This document shows positions 9,437 to 21,747 of a stretch of DNA of 64,000 nucleotides, piece after piece. How positions within the stretch are numbered: the stretch's first letter is position 1; each line of letters starts with the position of its first letter. Source of the stretch: Effrenium voratum (lineage: Eukaryota > Sar > Dinophyceae > Suessiales > Symbiodiniaceae); assembly GCA_963377175.1 (NCBI GenBank), contig CAUJNA010000191.1, positions 1,273,039-1,337,038 on the forward strand. The letters are read 5' to 3'. A program made the position numbers and the translations under genes. The notes under the pieces were generated by a model. It did not search any database. It was not told the DNA's origin and was given only the letters and a program-made list of their open reading frames with translations.

Positions 9437-9535
9437 CTGAGTCGTTGAGCGGAGCGGCGGAGACGGTGAAGGTCACCTGCGGCAACTGCGCCTCCGCCGA
9501 CACCTCCCGCTCCAGGCCCAGGCCGAAGAGCGCCC
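9437..9535 (-). CDS. Candidate exon, hypothetical protein
   Basis: A GC-rich island. After a pyrimidine-rich stretch ending tctcccag, the minus strand opens into ALFGLGLEREVSAEAQLPQ and then VTFTVSAAPLNDSA. CAG|GTGACC at 9474/9473 is a possible donor, so the exon may end there instead of near 9437. The amino-acid composition and codon third positions look coding. No family is recognised. The exon limits are inferred. Confidence 0.35.
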
Positions 9536-9568
9536 CTGGGAGACTAGAGGAAAACTAAGCCGATTCTG

Positions 9569-9618
9569 CAACCAAAAGCCAAGCGGATTTTCCCACCAAC
9601 CAAAAGCCAAGCGGATTT
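9569..9618. repeat. 22-bp direct repeat, period 28
   Basis: Two copies of a 22-mer beginning caaccaaaagccaagcgg, at 9569-9590 and 9597-9618. They are identical over the repeated part and lie in otherwise unassigned DNA. Confidence 0.75.
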
Positions 9619-10259
9619 CCAACCGAAGGGTTAATTTGTGGAAACAAACAGAGATTGGCCTGTGTTTGGCAGTTGACTTTGCAGGGACCCTCCGTCCGAA
9701 AGAAAGAAACAAGGGCGCAAGCTGGGTTGTTGTTGTGCACCGAACGGCTTGAGTGGAGATTGCTTGTTTGGTGCAAGATAGGGACTTGAAGTGAGTCCTA
9801 AAACTGGGTTATAGCATACTTTTGTGCCAATTTCAGCCATCGACAAAGAAGAATGTCGGCATTTCGTTTGGTTCGCCTCAAGTCTGGCCATGTGTTCAGG
9901 CAGATATGCCATCGCGCTCGCCAGACTGACGACCTGCATGACTCGAAGTGAAGGCTGGCGCGAAACATGTCAATGGATTTGGAGTCGGAACCTCCTGTTT
10001 AATATGTTTAATTAGTGTGGAACTCATTCATGGGGGGGTCCATGATGGTTGCAACACATCAAGCAAAACATGTAGGTCTAAATTGCCATTACCAGCAGAA
10101 TGCGTTTGCCAGCAATATCACAAGAAAGTTCAATGACGGAGCATCGCAGAATGCCTCCAGCATGCAAAAACCGCCTTTCGTTCAGCAAAGCAGAGATTGC
10201 GTGGGTTGCTTGCAACGGGCTTGGCTTTCTGGCGAGGCCATTCATGGCCCTCAAAAAAC

Positions 10260-10520
10260 CCTCCAGAACCGAAAGACCCGGCTTGATGGCACGGAGCTCA
10301 AGGCTTGCGGTGTTCCGGGCCCTTCGGACCTTCGCCGCTTCCCGCACCAGGAACAGGTTGAAAGCCCCAAGCCAAATCCAAGTTGGGAACGACTCAGCTC
10401 GCGCCGACTCGGGGGGAACCCATTTGTCGGCCTTCCAGCAGGCCCGATGGCAAGGCTAAATGCAGCTGCGCCAGCTGCTGCACTTCTGCCATCAGCATGG
10501 CATCCTGGAGCAGAGGTCCA
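10260..10520 (-). CDS. Candidate exon(s), hypothetical protein
   Basis: Two overlapping frames look coding on the minus strand. One begins after gacctctgctccag near 10517 and reads DAMLMAEVQQLAQLHLAL, an amphipathic helix. The other, about 10466 down to 10260, contains WIWLGAFNLFLVREAAK, which could be a membrane-edge helix, followed by LELRAIKPGLSVLEGFLRAM. They cannot both be used in full. An AG|GC donor near 10450 could separate them. No family is recognised, and the exact exon limits cannot be set from sequence alone. Confidence 0.3.
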
Positions 10521-10524
10521 GTGC

Positions 10525-13500
10525 AAAGGCCTGGAAACAACAACCCATGGGTTGAACCATGGCTTGAACCTGCCAGAATCAAAAAGGAGAGGGCAACTAG
10601 AAAGAAAATCCAATTTGGCAATATGGTTCAGAAGCTTTTCGTTCATTCTCCGTTGCCTGAGGCTTGAACTAAGACCTCCCGCCCTTCTAAGCCTACCAGA
10701 CTTCAGATCTAAGAATTTCAGATTTTGTCCTTGCTCGAAACATCAAGCTGCGACCATCTTTAGTGGGCATTGTTGAGGCAACATCTGGAAGCTCTGTTAG
10801 CTTTGCCTCCCCCCTGACTGCGCAGACCGTTTGGCAGGGGGGACCCCTACACGTCAAACAAGACACCACAGTTCCACACACCCACAAAAAACCGCGGCAT
10901 ATCCTGTCACCTTGCTCGTAGCAATCCACGAACTGAACATATGCGGCCCAAACAAAAGGCCCATGGCTGGGATCGCAACGCCCCAAATTTGTGAGGATGC
11001 GATTTGCCGAGATCTCATGATCTCGCCGCGAGCAGCCAGCCCGATCGATCCCACGTTGGCCTGGCTGTCGGAAGGCAAGTTCTCGAGCCAGCGGAAGGAG
11101 TTATCGTAGATGATGAAGCCTAGGCAAATTGCGCAAACTCCTTTAGATAAGCCCAATCCAACTTGGAAATGGATACCGTATGCCTGAAGTTCCAGCGCTG
11201 CCTTTTTACGATGGCAACCGAAAAGAAGGTGATTGACAGCCGATAGAAATGTAAGTAGAAGCCGCAGAGAAAGCAGCTTTGTGCGCATCTTATTCAGCCT
11301 GCAACATCGTCCTAGAGCGCCCTGCCAACAACACCTTGAGCAACCGGCAGCTGCAGCATCTTGCCACAACCTGCAAGAACTCCCAGGCACACCCGGCAGT
11401 ACAGCGCAAAGACATCAAGCCTTGGCCCTGTACTCTGCCACAACTCTTTGTTTCTCCCTTCCCTTCTTGAAGTTCGAAGATGTTAGAACCTCCGTAGCTA
11501 TCAGCTATGTTGGGAAAATGCTGATCTGAATGGCCACAAAACTCACATAACTAATAACCTTGCCCCCAAAAGCAGCCCCAAACCTTTAGACAGGCCAACA
11601 CTGCCAAATGGCAGCAATGATTTTTTGGGGGAGCAGCACTACTGCAAATGCATGACCACAAATCATTCAGCCTGCCTGGAAAGCCCACAGTCTGGATAGC
11701 ACCAACGCGCTACAAAAGCCAAATGGATCCGCATGACTTACCTGCAACTAGAGAAATGAATGCCACCCAGCGTAGTGAATCTCAAATCCGGAACTTTCAT
11801 GGAACCGCTAGGCTTTCCATCCCCAGGTAGTGGCTCCCTTAAATTTGCGTAGACTCTTGCCCCATGACTTTTCTGTTCTGGAAGAAAATGCTCAAGCAGT
11901 AGGTTGCAGGCAGCAGACCAGATTCCGCCGCTTCCCGTGCGGGAAGATTTGCTGTTCTCCTTTGGTTTGTTATGTGTTGTGGTTGTCTCAAAATCAGGAT
12001 GCCTGAATTTTTGCTTTCGAGCCTAGCAGCGTCCTTGCTTGTCCACCTGCAAGCGGCTCGCCTGCCGGTGGAAAAGGCTCGGCCACAGCTCCTTGCACAT
12101 GAACTTTATGACGTCGCGCTCCTCAGTCGCATGCCCAAGGAGTGTAGTCAGCGAGGTAAGGCAGATCCGGGCAAGCTGCTTGCCTGATTTCAGAAACTGG
12201 AGAAAAGGAAACCCCAAGTAAGGAACAGTCAACATGTGTGAGTTCATTTTACTGAGCAAACACATGAAGATGTGCTTGTTTGGCCAGGTTTACTAGTGAG
12301 ACAGACAGGGCGGGAGGCGGGAGGCGGCACGCACGCGCCCCTTCCGCGAGCCCGAGCGAGAAATAAGGTTCTCCGAACAGGTTCCGCAAAATGTTTCACA
12401 ATTTGGATTCAGTACGGTTTATTTAAGAACAATTGCCTTTGCTGGGGCCCGTTTGGTGAAGAGTTTGCAGTGGGCGATGGCGACAAAACCCACTAATCCG
12501 TGGTTAGGGGCTCTCAAGTCTATATCACCAAACTCAGGCTGCCTAGAAGTTAAATGCCGCCTAAACGAGATTCAGAGAGGCTTGCTTGGCACAACCGACC
12601 AACCAACCCGCAAACCTACCCCCCAACTACCCTTTCCGAATGACATCATAATTACTTGAGCAGTGCCGAAAGCCCCACGTTTGGGCCATCGCGGCAGTGC
12701 CCCTGACTTGTACACCTGTCCACTTTTCTGAATCTGATTGGCGCCCCTCGGATGACCATGTTCCTTTTGAAGGGCCTCCTGGTGGGTCTCATGTTTGTGG
12801 AAGGGGAGGGTTGTCATCGTCATCGAGTGGAAGACCCTTTATTAATTACAAGGAATGCAAAAGGCCAGCCCTGGCTGTAGCACTTCCAACGATTGATGAC
12901 GGTGTTGGCCCGCGCAAAGGCAGGCAGGGCTCCGTCATGATGGGGAACCGTGAGGCTGTCAGTCTTGTCACAAGCCTGTCAGGGCACATCCTTCTTTCCA
13001 CGGTCAAAACATGTGGCTACTCAAAGTGGCATAGGATTCAGGTGTCCACCTGATGTGGGTGAACCAAAATGATGAGCCCGCGTTGTTTCTCCAAGATTCA
13101 CCATAACTGTTGGTCGTCGTCCAAGAGTAAGTTTGGAAGGGTCTTCTGTGCGCAAAGAAAAGAGCAAGAGCCGTGTGGCCCGAGATCGCGAAGCAACAAC
13201 GACTCTCGGCAGGATTTGGCGTCTCTGGCTGGCTGATAGCAATCTCGGTCGCAACGCCCGTCGAAACGGGCTCGGAAAGAAATTGAAACGGTCTGGGGCC
13301 CGGACCGACAGGGGCAGCAGCTCGGCAACATGAGGTACGGATTGCGTGAAGTGTAGAATTCGTGGCAGATGCGGCACTTTTTGCAGACTCAGGGCACAAA
13401 TTGCGTGACAGGCGCAGAAACTGGCAATGCTGTGGCGGACGTATCGCAAATTTAATTGGCATGGATGCGCGGGCTGTCACGTGACAGGCGCAGCCCTTTC

Positions 13501-13713
13501 GGCGCTCTCACAAGGTCAGGTATTCATTGCGTGGCAGGCACCGCACTTTCGCAAGGTCAGGCAGCACAGTCAGGCACGGATTTCGTGGCAGGCGCAGCAC
13601 TATGGCAAGGTCAGGTACGGATTTCGTGGCAGGCGCAGGGAAATGCATGCAGAGCGATAGCGCGCTACATTGACAGATAGATAGCTAACTTGCTAGCAAG
13701 AAAGATAGGTTGG
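10525..13713. other. Long stretch without a recognisable gene
   Basis: Frames of up to about 180 codons occur on both strands but overlap one another and show no domain, coiled coil or convincing splice context. No repeat array was seen. The stretch may be intronic or intergenic. Confidence 0.45.
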
Positions 13714-13714
13714 C

Positions 13715-13762
<48 letters not shown>

Positions 13763-13945
13763 GGACGGACGGACGGACGGACGGATAGATAGAGAGACAG
13801 ATAGATAGACAGCTGGACAAATAGGGAAGATTAAACACATACATTCAAAAGATAGATGCATGGATGGATGGATGGATGGATGGATCGATGGATGGATGGA
13901 TGGATGGATGGATGGATGGATGGATGGATGGATGGATGGATGGAT
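13714..13945. repeat. Consecutive tetranucleotide microsatellites
   Basis: CAGA repeats (13714-13760) pass directly into ACGG repeats (13761-13784), then a degenerate GATA-like stretch, then TGGA repeats (13861-13945, one interruption near 13884). The three motifs differ by single substitutions. Long minus-strand frames rich in Ser, Ile, His and Pro here are products of the repeat, not genes. Confidence 0.95.
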
Positions 13946-14079
13946 AAACATGCGACTGGGTAGAGAAACAGATAGATAGGCAGATAGCCAAGCAGATGGC
14001 AAAATAGATCGGTAAACAAGGATACGTAGCAAGATGAATAAGTAGACAAATAGCTACATAGATAGACGGATGAACGATG

Positions 14080-14340
14080 GATGGGGAAAAAGGAAAAGAG
14101 AAAGACACAGATAAGGCGGACGCGAAAGATGAGATCAACGCGAAGCATTGTCCCGACAGACAGGCAGGCAGGAAAGAAAGAAGAAACAGAGATAGGGAAT
14201 GACAAAGAGAAAGAGAAAGACAACGAGAAGGTAACAAAAACAAATGAAGAAAAAGAGAGAGAGAGAGAAGGAGGAAAAACACAAATAAATTCTGACAGAA
14301 AAAAGAACAACAACAAATAAAGAGACATATCATAAACAAG
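14080..14340. repeat. Purine-rich low-complexity tract
   Basis: A plus strand dominated by aaag, gaga and aaca words, with almost no C or T runs. It continues the simple-sequence region starting at 13714. The minus strand gives Ser/Phe/Leu-rich frames that are not credible genes. Bases 14341-15107 next to it hold nothing recognisable. Confidence 0.8.
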
Positions 14341-15107
14341 AAAGACATAGACACGGCAAAAGAAGAGAACACGGAGGTGCCCTGTGTCAGTCGTGCTGCG
14401 TGAAACAGACAGGGGGCCTGCTGACACTGGGGCAAACATCACACAAAACATCACAAGCATGCCTTGCCCTTGCAAACAAAGGCATTGACCTCTTTTCTGT
14501 ATGTGTACAACTGCGTGAAACTTCTGCTTGACCAAACGCAGCCGCCCCCGCCTATTTTGGTCACTGAAAGGACATACTCACACATAACCTGCTTTCCAAG
14601 TACCCTGCGCAAACAACCGTAAATTATCAAGTCTCATTGTTCTGAGAAAACCAAGTTCGCCCCAACTCTGCCTAATGATGGCCCTCAGGCTCACAGCATG
14701 TTCAAAAGAGCCGCCAAGCAGCACAAGTCATATTTATGCGCAAGCAGGGAACACGGACGGTGCTTCAGGAAAGCATGGAAAGCAAAACCCTATCTGACAG
14801 AGGTTGGTGCGGTGTGTGAAAAATGCCCACGGGGCAGCATGCAGGGGGGCAAGCAAGCGGAGCAACCCTCTTAAGGGAAGAAAACGCGCACTTTGCTGAA
14901 AACTTACCACCCCGTCTAGTGGCAGCCCCCCTTTCAGGGACACCCAACCGCCCGACCACTATCCAAGAAACCCGAATCCAAACCACCAAAACTACCCAAC
15001 CACCCGACACCTAAAGAGACCCTCAACCCCACGCATAAAAGAAAACAAGCTCAGGTGATATCCCCAACAGCAGGCGGTGCTCTGTTTAATGCTCGCACGA
15101 CCCGGCA

Positions 15108-15188
15108 GCCCTGGTAGAACCTTGTGAAACTCTGGTAGAACCCTGGTAGAACCCTGGTAGAACCCTGGTGCAACCCTCGTGGAACCTT
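15108..15188. repeat. 12-bp minisatellite (tggtagaaccct)
   Basis: About six imperfect units of ctggtagaaccc with drift at both ends (ttgtgaaact, tggtgcaaccct, cgtggaacc). The central three units are perfect. Confidence 0.85.
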
Positions 15189-15377
15189 ACCTCACGGCCG
15201 CCCCGGACCACCCCGGAGCCTATCTGGGCTGAGACCCCAAAGCTTTCAACTGTTGGGGGAAAAAAGCAAAAAAAGACAAGAACAACAGGACAGGACAACC
15301 AACACCCAAAGGGCCCTTTTCGCGACACAAAAAGGCCACCGCCTCCCCCCCGGCCCGGAGCGTTCCGCCTGAGGCCT

Positions 15378-15450
15378 GTGGCAAAGCCGGCGGCGCGCAG
15401 CTTCGCCTCCGCGCCCTCGGCACCCAAGGCCGCCTGGGCCGTCCGGTCGG
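15378..15450 (-). CDS. Candidate exon, hypothetical protein
   Basis: A very GC-rich island whose minus strand reads AALGAEGAEAKLRAAGFA, a probable helix, and ends at CCACAG|GC, the GC-type donor common in dinoflagellates. The upstream boundary is uncertain. No family is recognised. Confidence 0.3.
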
Positions 15451-15511
15451 GCGCCGTTTGGGGGTGCGGGCGGTTCCCCGTTTTCACGTTTGGTCGCGTC
15501 AAGGGAAATTT

Positions 15512-15569
15512 GGCCATGGGTCAAAATCCCGGTTGGCCCCCAGTGAACATCCCAATCCCCACTAAAATA
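15512..15569 (+). repeat. Dispersed repeat, copy 1 (inverted partner at 30746-30800)
   Basis: About 58 bp starting ggccatgggtcaaaatccc and ending ccccactaaaata. The reverse complement of 30746-30800 matches it except for a small indel and substitutions in the middle. Both copies read in one frame as MGQNP, then a short variable part, then PPVNIPIPTKI. That peptide is familiar to me from predicted Symbiodinium proteins (memory only), which fits a high-copy repeat. Confidence 0.75.
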
Positions 15570-17480
15570 GACGAAAGGGTCGTCTCAAGGGAAACCCTGT
15601 TTCCAACGTTTGGAGAAAACAACGAATCTCAGCTTGGATGAGTCAGCCCAGTTCGGGCTGCTCGCGCTACTGCATCACAATCAAAACCTGCTATAGCAAT
15701 ACCACGGAAACAGCCTTAGGGACGGTTTCTAGGGAACTCACTTGCTGATTGGTTTGGCCAAAATGAATAAGTCTGAACTTGCTGTTTGCTACTGAAACTG
15801 TCTTTCCAAACAGTTCGTAGTTCAAACTATTAAGGAAAATCGCACATAAAACTGCCCACACGGGATCCCTGCAAATGACATGAATGAACCCAAGCCCGGG
15901 GTCTGCCAAAGAGAGTTTCCTCTAATTATGGCATGTTGCGTTCCGTGCTAATCTGCAGGCAGGAAGATACGAGGAATTTCAACAATTCTTCCAACGAGCC
16001 AGAACTGCAGCAAGGACTGCGGCTTGGTCTCTTTGGAGGAAATAACAATTCAAGGCAATGTGACGCCCAAAATGCAAGCAAGGCGTGCAAGAAATGCAGC
16101 CCAAGGCGCTTGCAGCGATGCTACCATCTCCGTGCGCAGCAAAGAGTACAAGACACCCGAGACCTCTCCTCGGCATGCAAACCACTGACCCTGCCCGCAC
16201 GGAGGCAATGATGTCTCCCGCTCCACTATGGAACCCGTCAAATCATGCACGAGAGCTTTGAAGACTCATGCGACCATCCAAAGCCCAGGTTGTGACCAGC
16301 CACGGTGCAAACCAAGCAGAAACCACAAAATGTAAGAAAACCGGCACGGGTGCCTTCAGGTTGGGGAAAACTTTCTGAAACAACCAGGCCTTGACCCCTT
16401 CGAAACCAAAAGAAAGTCGTTCCAGCCTAATATATTGTTGTGCGTTGGCCCAATCCTGGGTCGTTCCAGCTGTGGCTAGTTTGGACGATAAGCGCCCTTG
16501 GTTGGACATATGCTGGGTGCTAAATAGCAACCATAGCCCCCAAAACTCCAAAAGGCGGACTTGACTGTCATGTTTTTTGCAAAGCTCCTGCCCCGCACCA
16601 GGCAGCGCAATGTCTCAACAGGTGTCAACATCATTGACCGTGTGTTCAAACTAGGGCTCCTTCAGATGGCCGGTTCCCGCTTTCTTAAATCCAGAAAAGC
16701 CGAAGCTCGCTCGGGCAGAGCGGGCTGCTCGCCAGCGCCGATGAGAGGTGCTCGCCTAAGGCAGGGATCAAGGCGAGATCATGCAGTCAGGGAACCCCAG
16801 TCTATGGGTCTATGGAAAGGGCCTGCTGAGCTTCCAGCCAGGGGTGGGGATTGACACCAGGAATTGGATCAGCTTTCCAGTCAGGCATCCACATGTTGTG
16901 GATCGCCCAGTTTTCACAAGTCAGCTCCTGCTGCAATAGGCGTAAACAGGTGGAGCTCGGGCTACTGTTTACATTGCAGAAGCCACAGCAAGGGGGGCAA
17001 TGGCAAGGTCACTGGTCCCAACTGGTCCTCCAGGCGCCTTTGTTTGTCAATATTAGTCAGTTTTCAGCTGCAACAATCGTTGTATAGCGATTGCTCAACC
17101 ACATCTCCTGCAGGCACCTGCATGGAACTCTCTCCCAATGTCAATATACATCGGCGTGGTGGAAGTTGACAAACACCAGGTGAAGGAGTTGATACTTTTC
17201 ACAGACAAACCCACGTCACTAAACAGTTGGGGACAGATCTCCTTCCAAACAAGGTCGGCAACAGCTGGTCTGGTACGCCTTCCTTGAGGAGACACATTTG
17301 TCGCCCAGCGTGCCGGATAGCTTGTTGGGTTGTTTGTCTGCGTGTGTTGCTTTCTGATGCTTCGGTCTCAGCAATTGGGAATAAAACTCGGACAAAGATG
17401 GTTGAACTAAACCAAGTGCCCGCCACCGTCCGAAAAGGAAAGCAATCACGACGCAACAAACAAACCCAACACTTCGAGAA
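15570..17480. other. No gene recognised; weak dispersed repeat
   Basis: About 15757-15840 is roughly 70 percent alike to 22389-22470 (shared words gaacttg and gtctttccaaa). Otherwise there are only overlapping short frames with no signature. Confidence 0.4.
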
Positions 17481-17796
17481 TTCAAATGAAACATAAACAA
17501 ACTAAGTACAGGAAGCAACGCAAAGCAAAGCAAAGCAACGCGAAGCAAAGCAAAGCAAAGCATACCAACACCCAAACAAACAACACAAAAAACAGCATAC
17601 ACAAGACCACACAAAACAACACCCAAACAAACAACACAGCACAAACAAAACCACACAAAACAGCACAAAAACAAACAAACAAACAAAAGCAACACAACAT
17701 TTCACACGCCAAACAAAAACGGAAACAAACGAACCAGCAACCCAGCGAGCAACCAAACAAACCTAACACTCCTTCGCCTCACCCCCCCCCCCCCCC
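17480..17796. repeat. A/C-rich low-complexity tract ending in poly(C)
   Basis: The plus strand is built from aaagcaaagc, aacacaaac and acaaacaaac words with few G or T, and ends in a run of 15 C (17782-17796). Long Asn/Thr/Lys-rich (plus) or Cys/Val/Phe-rich (minus) frames are artefacts of composition. Confidence 0.85.
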
Positions 17797-17799
17797 GTT

Positions 17800-19260
17800 T
17801 GGTGGTCAAGCGGCTCCGAGGGCGTCGACCTCTGCACGGCTGCGCCAGATTTCATGTCCCTTTTGGTGGGGAACTAACTCATAGGGAGATTCCTGGGACG
17901 GTCCTCCAAATCAATCCCAAGCAAACTCATCAGCTCATAGCGACAGATCTTTCACGCCTCAAAATTGCGGTACAAACTTTCGCGTACTTGTTTGAACCTT
18001 TGTCAGACAAGCAGCCACGCGACAACTTGTCATCCTTAGGGCCTGCCCTCTAATTCAGCTTTACCAAACACATGCCCGAGGTAAGCCTGGTTCGTCTTCA
18101 TGGGGCCCAGGTCTATTGAGTGCTGCGAAGCTGACGCCATCAATCCCACCGCCACTGTACAACAAGCAGCGCAAGCACAAAACCGGCTACGCCAAGGCAC
18201 CTACAACATAAACCACGCAACCGAAGCAACAAAAACACAAAACTGTTTCAAGAGATGGTTCCACGCCAAAAGCCACGCCAAAAGCCAACACCCAAAACCG
18301 CCGTATCTGTCAGCTTGGAGGCAGCTCTCCCATGGCTCACGCGAAGCGCGGCTCGCAGTTCAGGTGCAGCAAGCGATCGTCCCTTGATGCATCTTCGAGT
18401 TCTGATTTGTGCTCTGCATACTTGCATGCGCTGCTGCGACTGTGGCTGCCACGGCTCTGTGCAAACATCAAGGCTTGGGCCAAAGCGTGAAGAATCGGAG
18501 GTGTGCGCAACAGCCTTGCGAAGCTGGTCCATCTAAATCAAGCAATGGGCACTGGTGCATATAGCGACAAAAAGCGAATGAAGAAAGCGAAATCCCCGAC
18601 GCACTCTAAAATACGCCCAAATACGCGTATTCGACACCCCCTAACCCCCAAAAAGCACCTCACAGTGATAAAGCCACAGTTCCTGTTGCCTAATGCTTCG
18701 ATTTCTAGTTGGAAGCCTTTCATCCACCTTGGCCTTGGGCTCCGGACGCGCAAGACTGCAAGTCCTGCCAGCCACTTCTCAGCGCTTCCAGCTGAGCCCA
18801 GGGGAAACTATTGCGCCAAACATAAAGGGAGTAGAACAAGTCCTGGTTAAACCAAAAGCGGGGAGATGGAAGGAAGAGACTCCTTTTCTATGTTGGTCTA
18901 CTTCAGGGAAAGTGATGAGAGATGAAGGAGACGGAAGATGATCATCTCCCAGCCATGAAACGCTTGATTCAAACATGACATTGATGGTAGAACCCCTTCC
19001 TACATCCTCAAATCTGACAACAGTAGCAGGACCGGATAAACAACACAATGGGTGAGAAATAATACCAACAGTATATAATACAACAAATAATTATTCATTG
19101 TCCTTTCCTTTCATTCTCTTTATCCTCCTATCGCCATCCATCCTTTGCGGTCTAGTTCATAAGCTGGGGATGGGGAAGAAGGAAACCATTCGATCTCTAT
19201 ACATGTTCTTTTCTCTGGAGTTAATGTCATTGTCCATCTTCTTCCTCTCTCCCAGCTACT
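17800..19260. other. No gene recognised; composition change near 18880
   Basis: Base composition becomes more A/T-rich from about 18880, with an AT-rich patch at 19060-19100. A minus-strand frame at 18779-19048 (89 aa) has protein-like composition but no family could be named. Confidence 0.35.
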
Positions 19261-19269
19261 TCCCTCTTC

Positions 19270-19795
19270 TTGGCTGGTGAGGAAGGAGATGGGTCAAGAA
19301 TCGACTCCCCTCACTCTCATTCTCTCCATCATTGACGGAGAGAATTGGCGAGTCAAGGGTCTCAACTTGAATGGCCTTCTTCTTTCTGTTGCGAGCGGTT
19401 CAAGGTCTTTCCATCTCTCCATCACTTCCCATTGCCGATCAACATGCACAAGTGGTACTGGGAATTGATGAGAGATTGGCCGTACCGTTCCTTGTCCAAG
19501 CTCTATCACTCCCTTCTTGCGTAGGCAATGAGCGAGATGAATGGGACAAAGGAATGGCATAGGACTGTGATGGCCATTCCTTTCTCACTCATCATCCCTT
19601 TCCCCTCCAACAACAAGGGGAATCTTGTCATTTCCATCTCCAGACCTAATATGTGATTAGAAATGAGATCTTGTTATTCATTATTGATATATGATATCTC
19701 ACCATTTTGTTGTTGGAGAGGCTGGTGTAGGAAGGAAGGAGGTGGGAAATGATTGGCGGGTCAAGGGTCTCAACTTTGTGGTATTCTTCTTTATT
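19270..19795 (+). repeat. Imperfect direct repeat, possible decayed LTR or tandem repeat
   Basis: Segments 19270-19386 and 19714-19795 share ggctggtg, then aggaagga, then attggcgngtcaagggtctc and cttctt in the same order. The second copy lacks about 60 bp. Between them, ctccaacaacaa (about 19605) and ttgttgttggag (about 19702) form a 12-bp inverted repeat, which resembles LTR ends. No primer-binding site or pol fragment is visible, so an LTR origin is only a possibility. Confidence 0.4.
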
Positions 19796-19799
19796 TTAC

Positions 19800-20945
19800 T
19801 TCTAATTCACGGACTTTCCCGCGCAAAACCCTGTTTGGACGGACTTTCCTTTGCGAAAGAGTTCCCGTCCGTGGATAACGGGAGACACTGGTCAGGGCCC
19901 CGCAAAATCATACACCTCTAGACCACTGCAAAAGACAGGCTGCAAACACTGTTGCGCGCTGCCATATTAGAACAAACTAACAAAACACAACCGTAAATAC
20001 TGCCAACACGGCACAGTGACATTATGTCGAAACAACTGAATATTGAAGCGCGGTGAATTGCACTGAGAAAAGTAAGCGTCTGTCGGACGACACTGTTCCA
20101 GCTAAATAACATTTCAGGAATGTCCACCTCGGACTTCGGAGCGCGTTCAATGGTTGAACAACACCGTGCCGAGTTCGGTGTTGCTGCAGGTTTGCTGGGC
20201 CTGCAAGGCTTTTAACACCACTTCCAGGCTGCTACTCATGATTGTCAGCCACAACCTTCGCAGGGTCCACTGAGAAGTGGGTTGATCCAATCCTTGCGAG
20301 ACAATCAACTAGTCACACAACCCATTGCTTGATTTGGAGGGCCCCTCAACATGTTCACATCAAGGCCACCGTAACACTGCATGCACACCGTTTGGACTTC
20401 CATGACACGTTTGGTCAGCACAAAAACTGTTCGCAAAACAGCGGCAAACCTGCGAAATTGTCAGCGAGTCCACCCTGGACAAACAAAAACACGTAGGGTC
20501 CCCGTTTCATCTATGACTTTGGGATTGGGGATGCGTTGGCCTGTGGCGCGGGTCTATGTACTCTACGTGCTGTATAAATCTATATAATGTGCTTCCATCC
20601 CCACCTCCAGCCGGCTGTTGGCATGCTTCAGCAGGCCCGTGGCAACACCAGCCTGCAGAAAACTTTCAGTCAGTCCACGCGCAACAAACGAACCTAAACG
20701 CCGCCTATCCCGAAGCACGCGTGACAGCCACTATATACTGACTGCTTACTGCCTTCCGCCGCGGCTAGTCTGCCAAAAAGGGGAACCCACCCAGCCGTGC
20801 CAGTCATTGCCGGGCGCCAATTGACTCTGCGGGGGGCTGGCTTGTGCAATTCAAACTCGCATGCTCGCAATGGATGTAGCGTGTGTAAACAACCAAGCAC
20901 ACGAATGACACAATGTTGTCGAGCCTTTGTAGAAGCTCATGAGCA
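19800..20945. other. No gene recognised
   Basis: Only short frames of up to about 85 codons on both strands and no repeats. This is the upstream flank of the candidate two-exon gene at 20951. Confidence 0.4.
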
Positions 20946-20950
20946 CCTAA

Positions 20951-21747
20951 ATGTCAAAAAAAGGCTGTGGAACAGTGGACATCTTCACCTGCAACGCCGA
21001 GCGCAATGGTTTCAATGGTTTAACGACCAGTTTCACAGTCTTGCTCATGGAAGCCGAGGCCCCAGGAGACTCATCATATCACCGTGCGCCTTGCAAAGCT
21101 CTGCGTGCGTGGGAGACTACTTGCCATTGCCAGATGCTGGGCAAGCTGGCGGCAGCATCTGTTGCGTCGGCTGCTCGGAGTCGGAACGCTCGTCTCAAAC
21201 TCCCCAAACCCACACCGGGCATGGACTGTGGCAACAAGCACCGCTTCATTTGCCCGGAAACACTTGTCCATCCTTTTGGCCACGTGCCAAAGGGTAAGTC
21301 TGAAAAAGCGCAAGAGCAAGAGCAAGCGGACCTGCAAGGGACCAGCATCATGGTCAGCCACCAGCCCCCAAGTCTGAGCTCGCGCAAACCTGGTAACTTC
21401 TCGGGCAGAAGATGCCCCCATGGACTTGTCAATCATATTGTCCTACACCTGCGGCAGCATACAACTTAGACGCGAGTAAAGAGCTGCGGAGCAGCTTTTC
21501 TTCAGCCAACAAACGCGCAGAGACCAAGCAAGTCAGCTGGTTGGCCGTGCGCTCACAAACCAACCGGTGGTTCCGAGAAATGAACGAGCCGGGCCGAGAC
21601 AAAAGCTTCCTCTCCGAGCTGTCGCGCTGCCTTGTGGCAACAAAACGTTGGCCTTTCCATGCTGTCAATCGCGAGGATGCCCCCGAGGGCTGCGCATTTG
21701 TTGCGCCCAAGCACGCGGAACCGAACGCGGCGCTACATCAAACATAA
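20951..21747 (+). CDS. Candidate two-exon gene, hypothetical protein
   Basis: Exon 1 runs from the ATG at 20951 (in-frame TAA directly upstream) to 21293, exon 2 from 21470 to the TAA at 21745-21747. The intron 21294-21469 (176 nt) starts GTAAGT and ends caacttag. Exon 1 ends one base into a codon and exon 2 supplies the other two, so the frame is kept. The product is about 206 aa. Exon 1 has Cys pairs (CHC, CGNKHRFIC). Exon 2 is the more convincing half, with WFREMNEPGRDKSFLSELSR and mixed codons typical of real coding DNA. No domain is recognised and no function is proposed. The minus strand of the same region is also partly open, which lowers confidence. An upstream exon or a trans-spliced leader cannot be excluded. 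Confidence 0.4.

Noticed and set aside
13685..14535. Minus-strand frames of up to 234 codons rich in Ser-Ile-His-Pro
   Set aside because: Products of the TGGA, CAGA and purine-rich low-complexity tracts.
17219..17884. Cys/Phe/Val-rich minus frames that resemble membrane proteins
   Set aside because: Generated by the A/C-rich low-complexity tract; no real domain pattern.
21429..21710. Minus-strand frame opposite exon 2 of the candidate gene
   Set aside because: No splice support, whereas the plus strand has a phase-matched GTAAGT intron.
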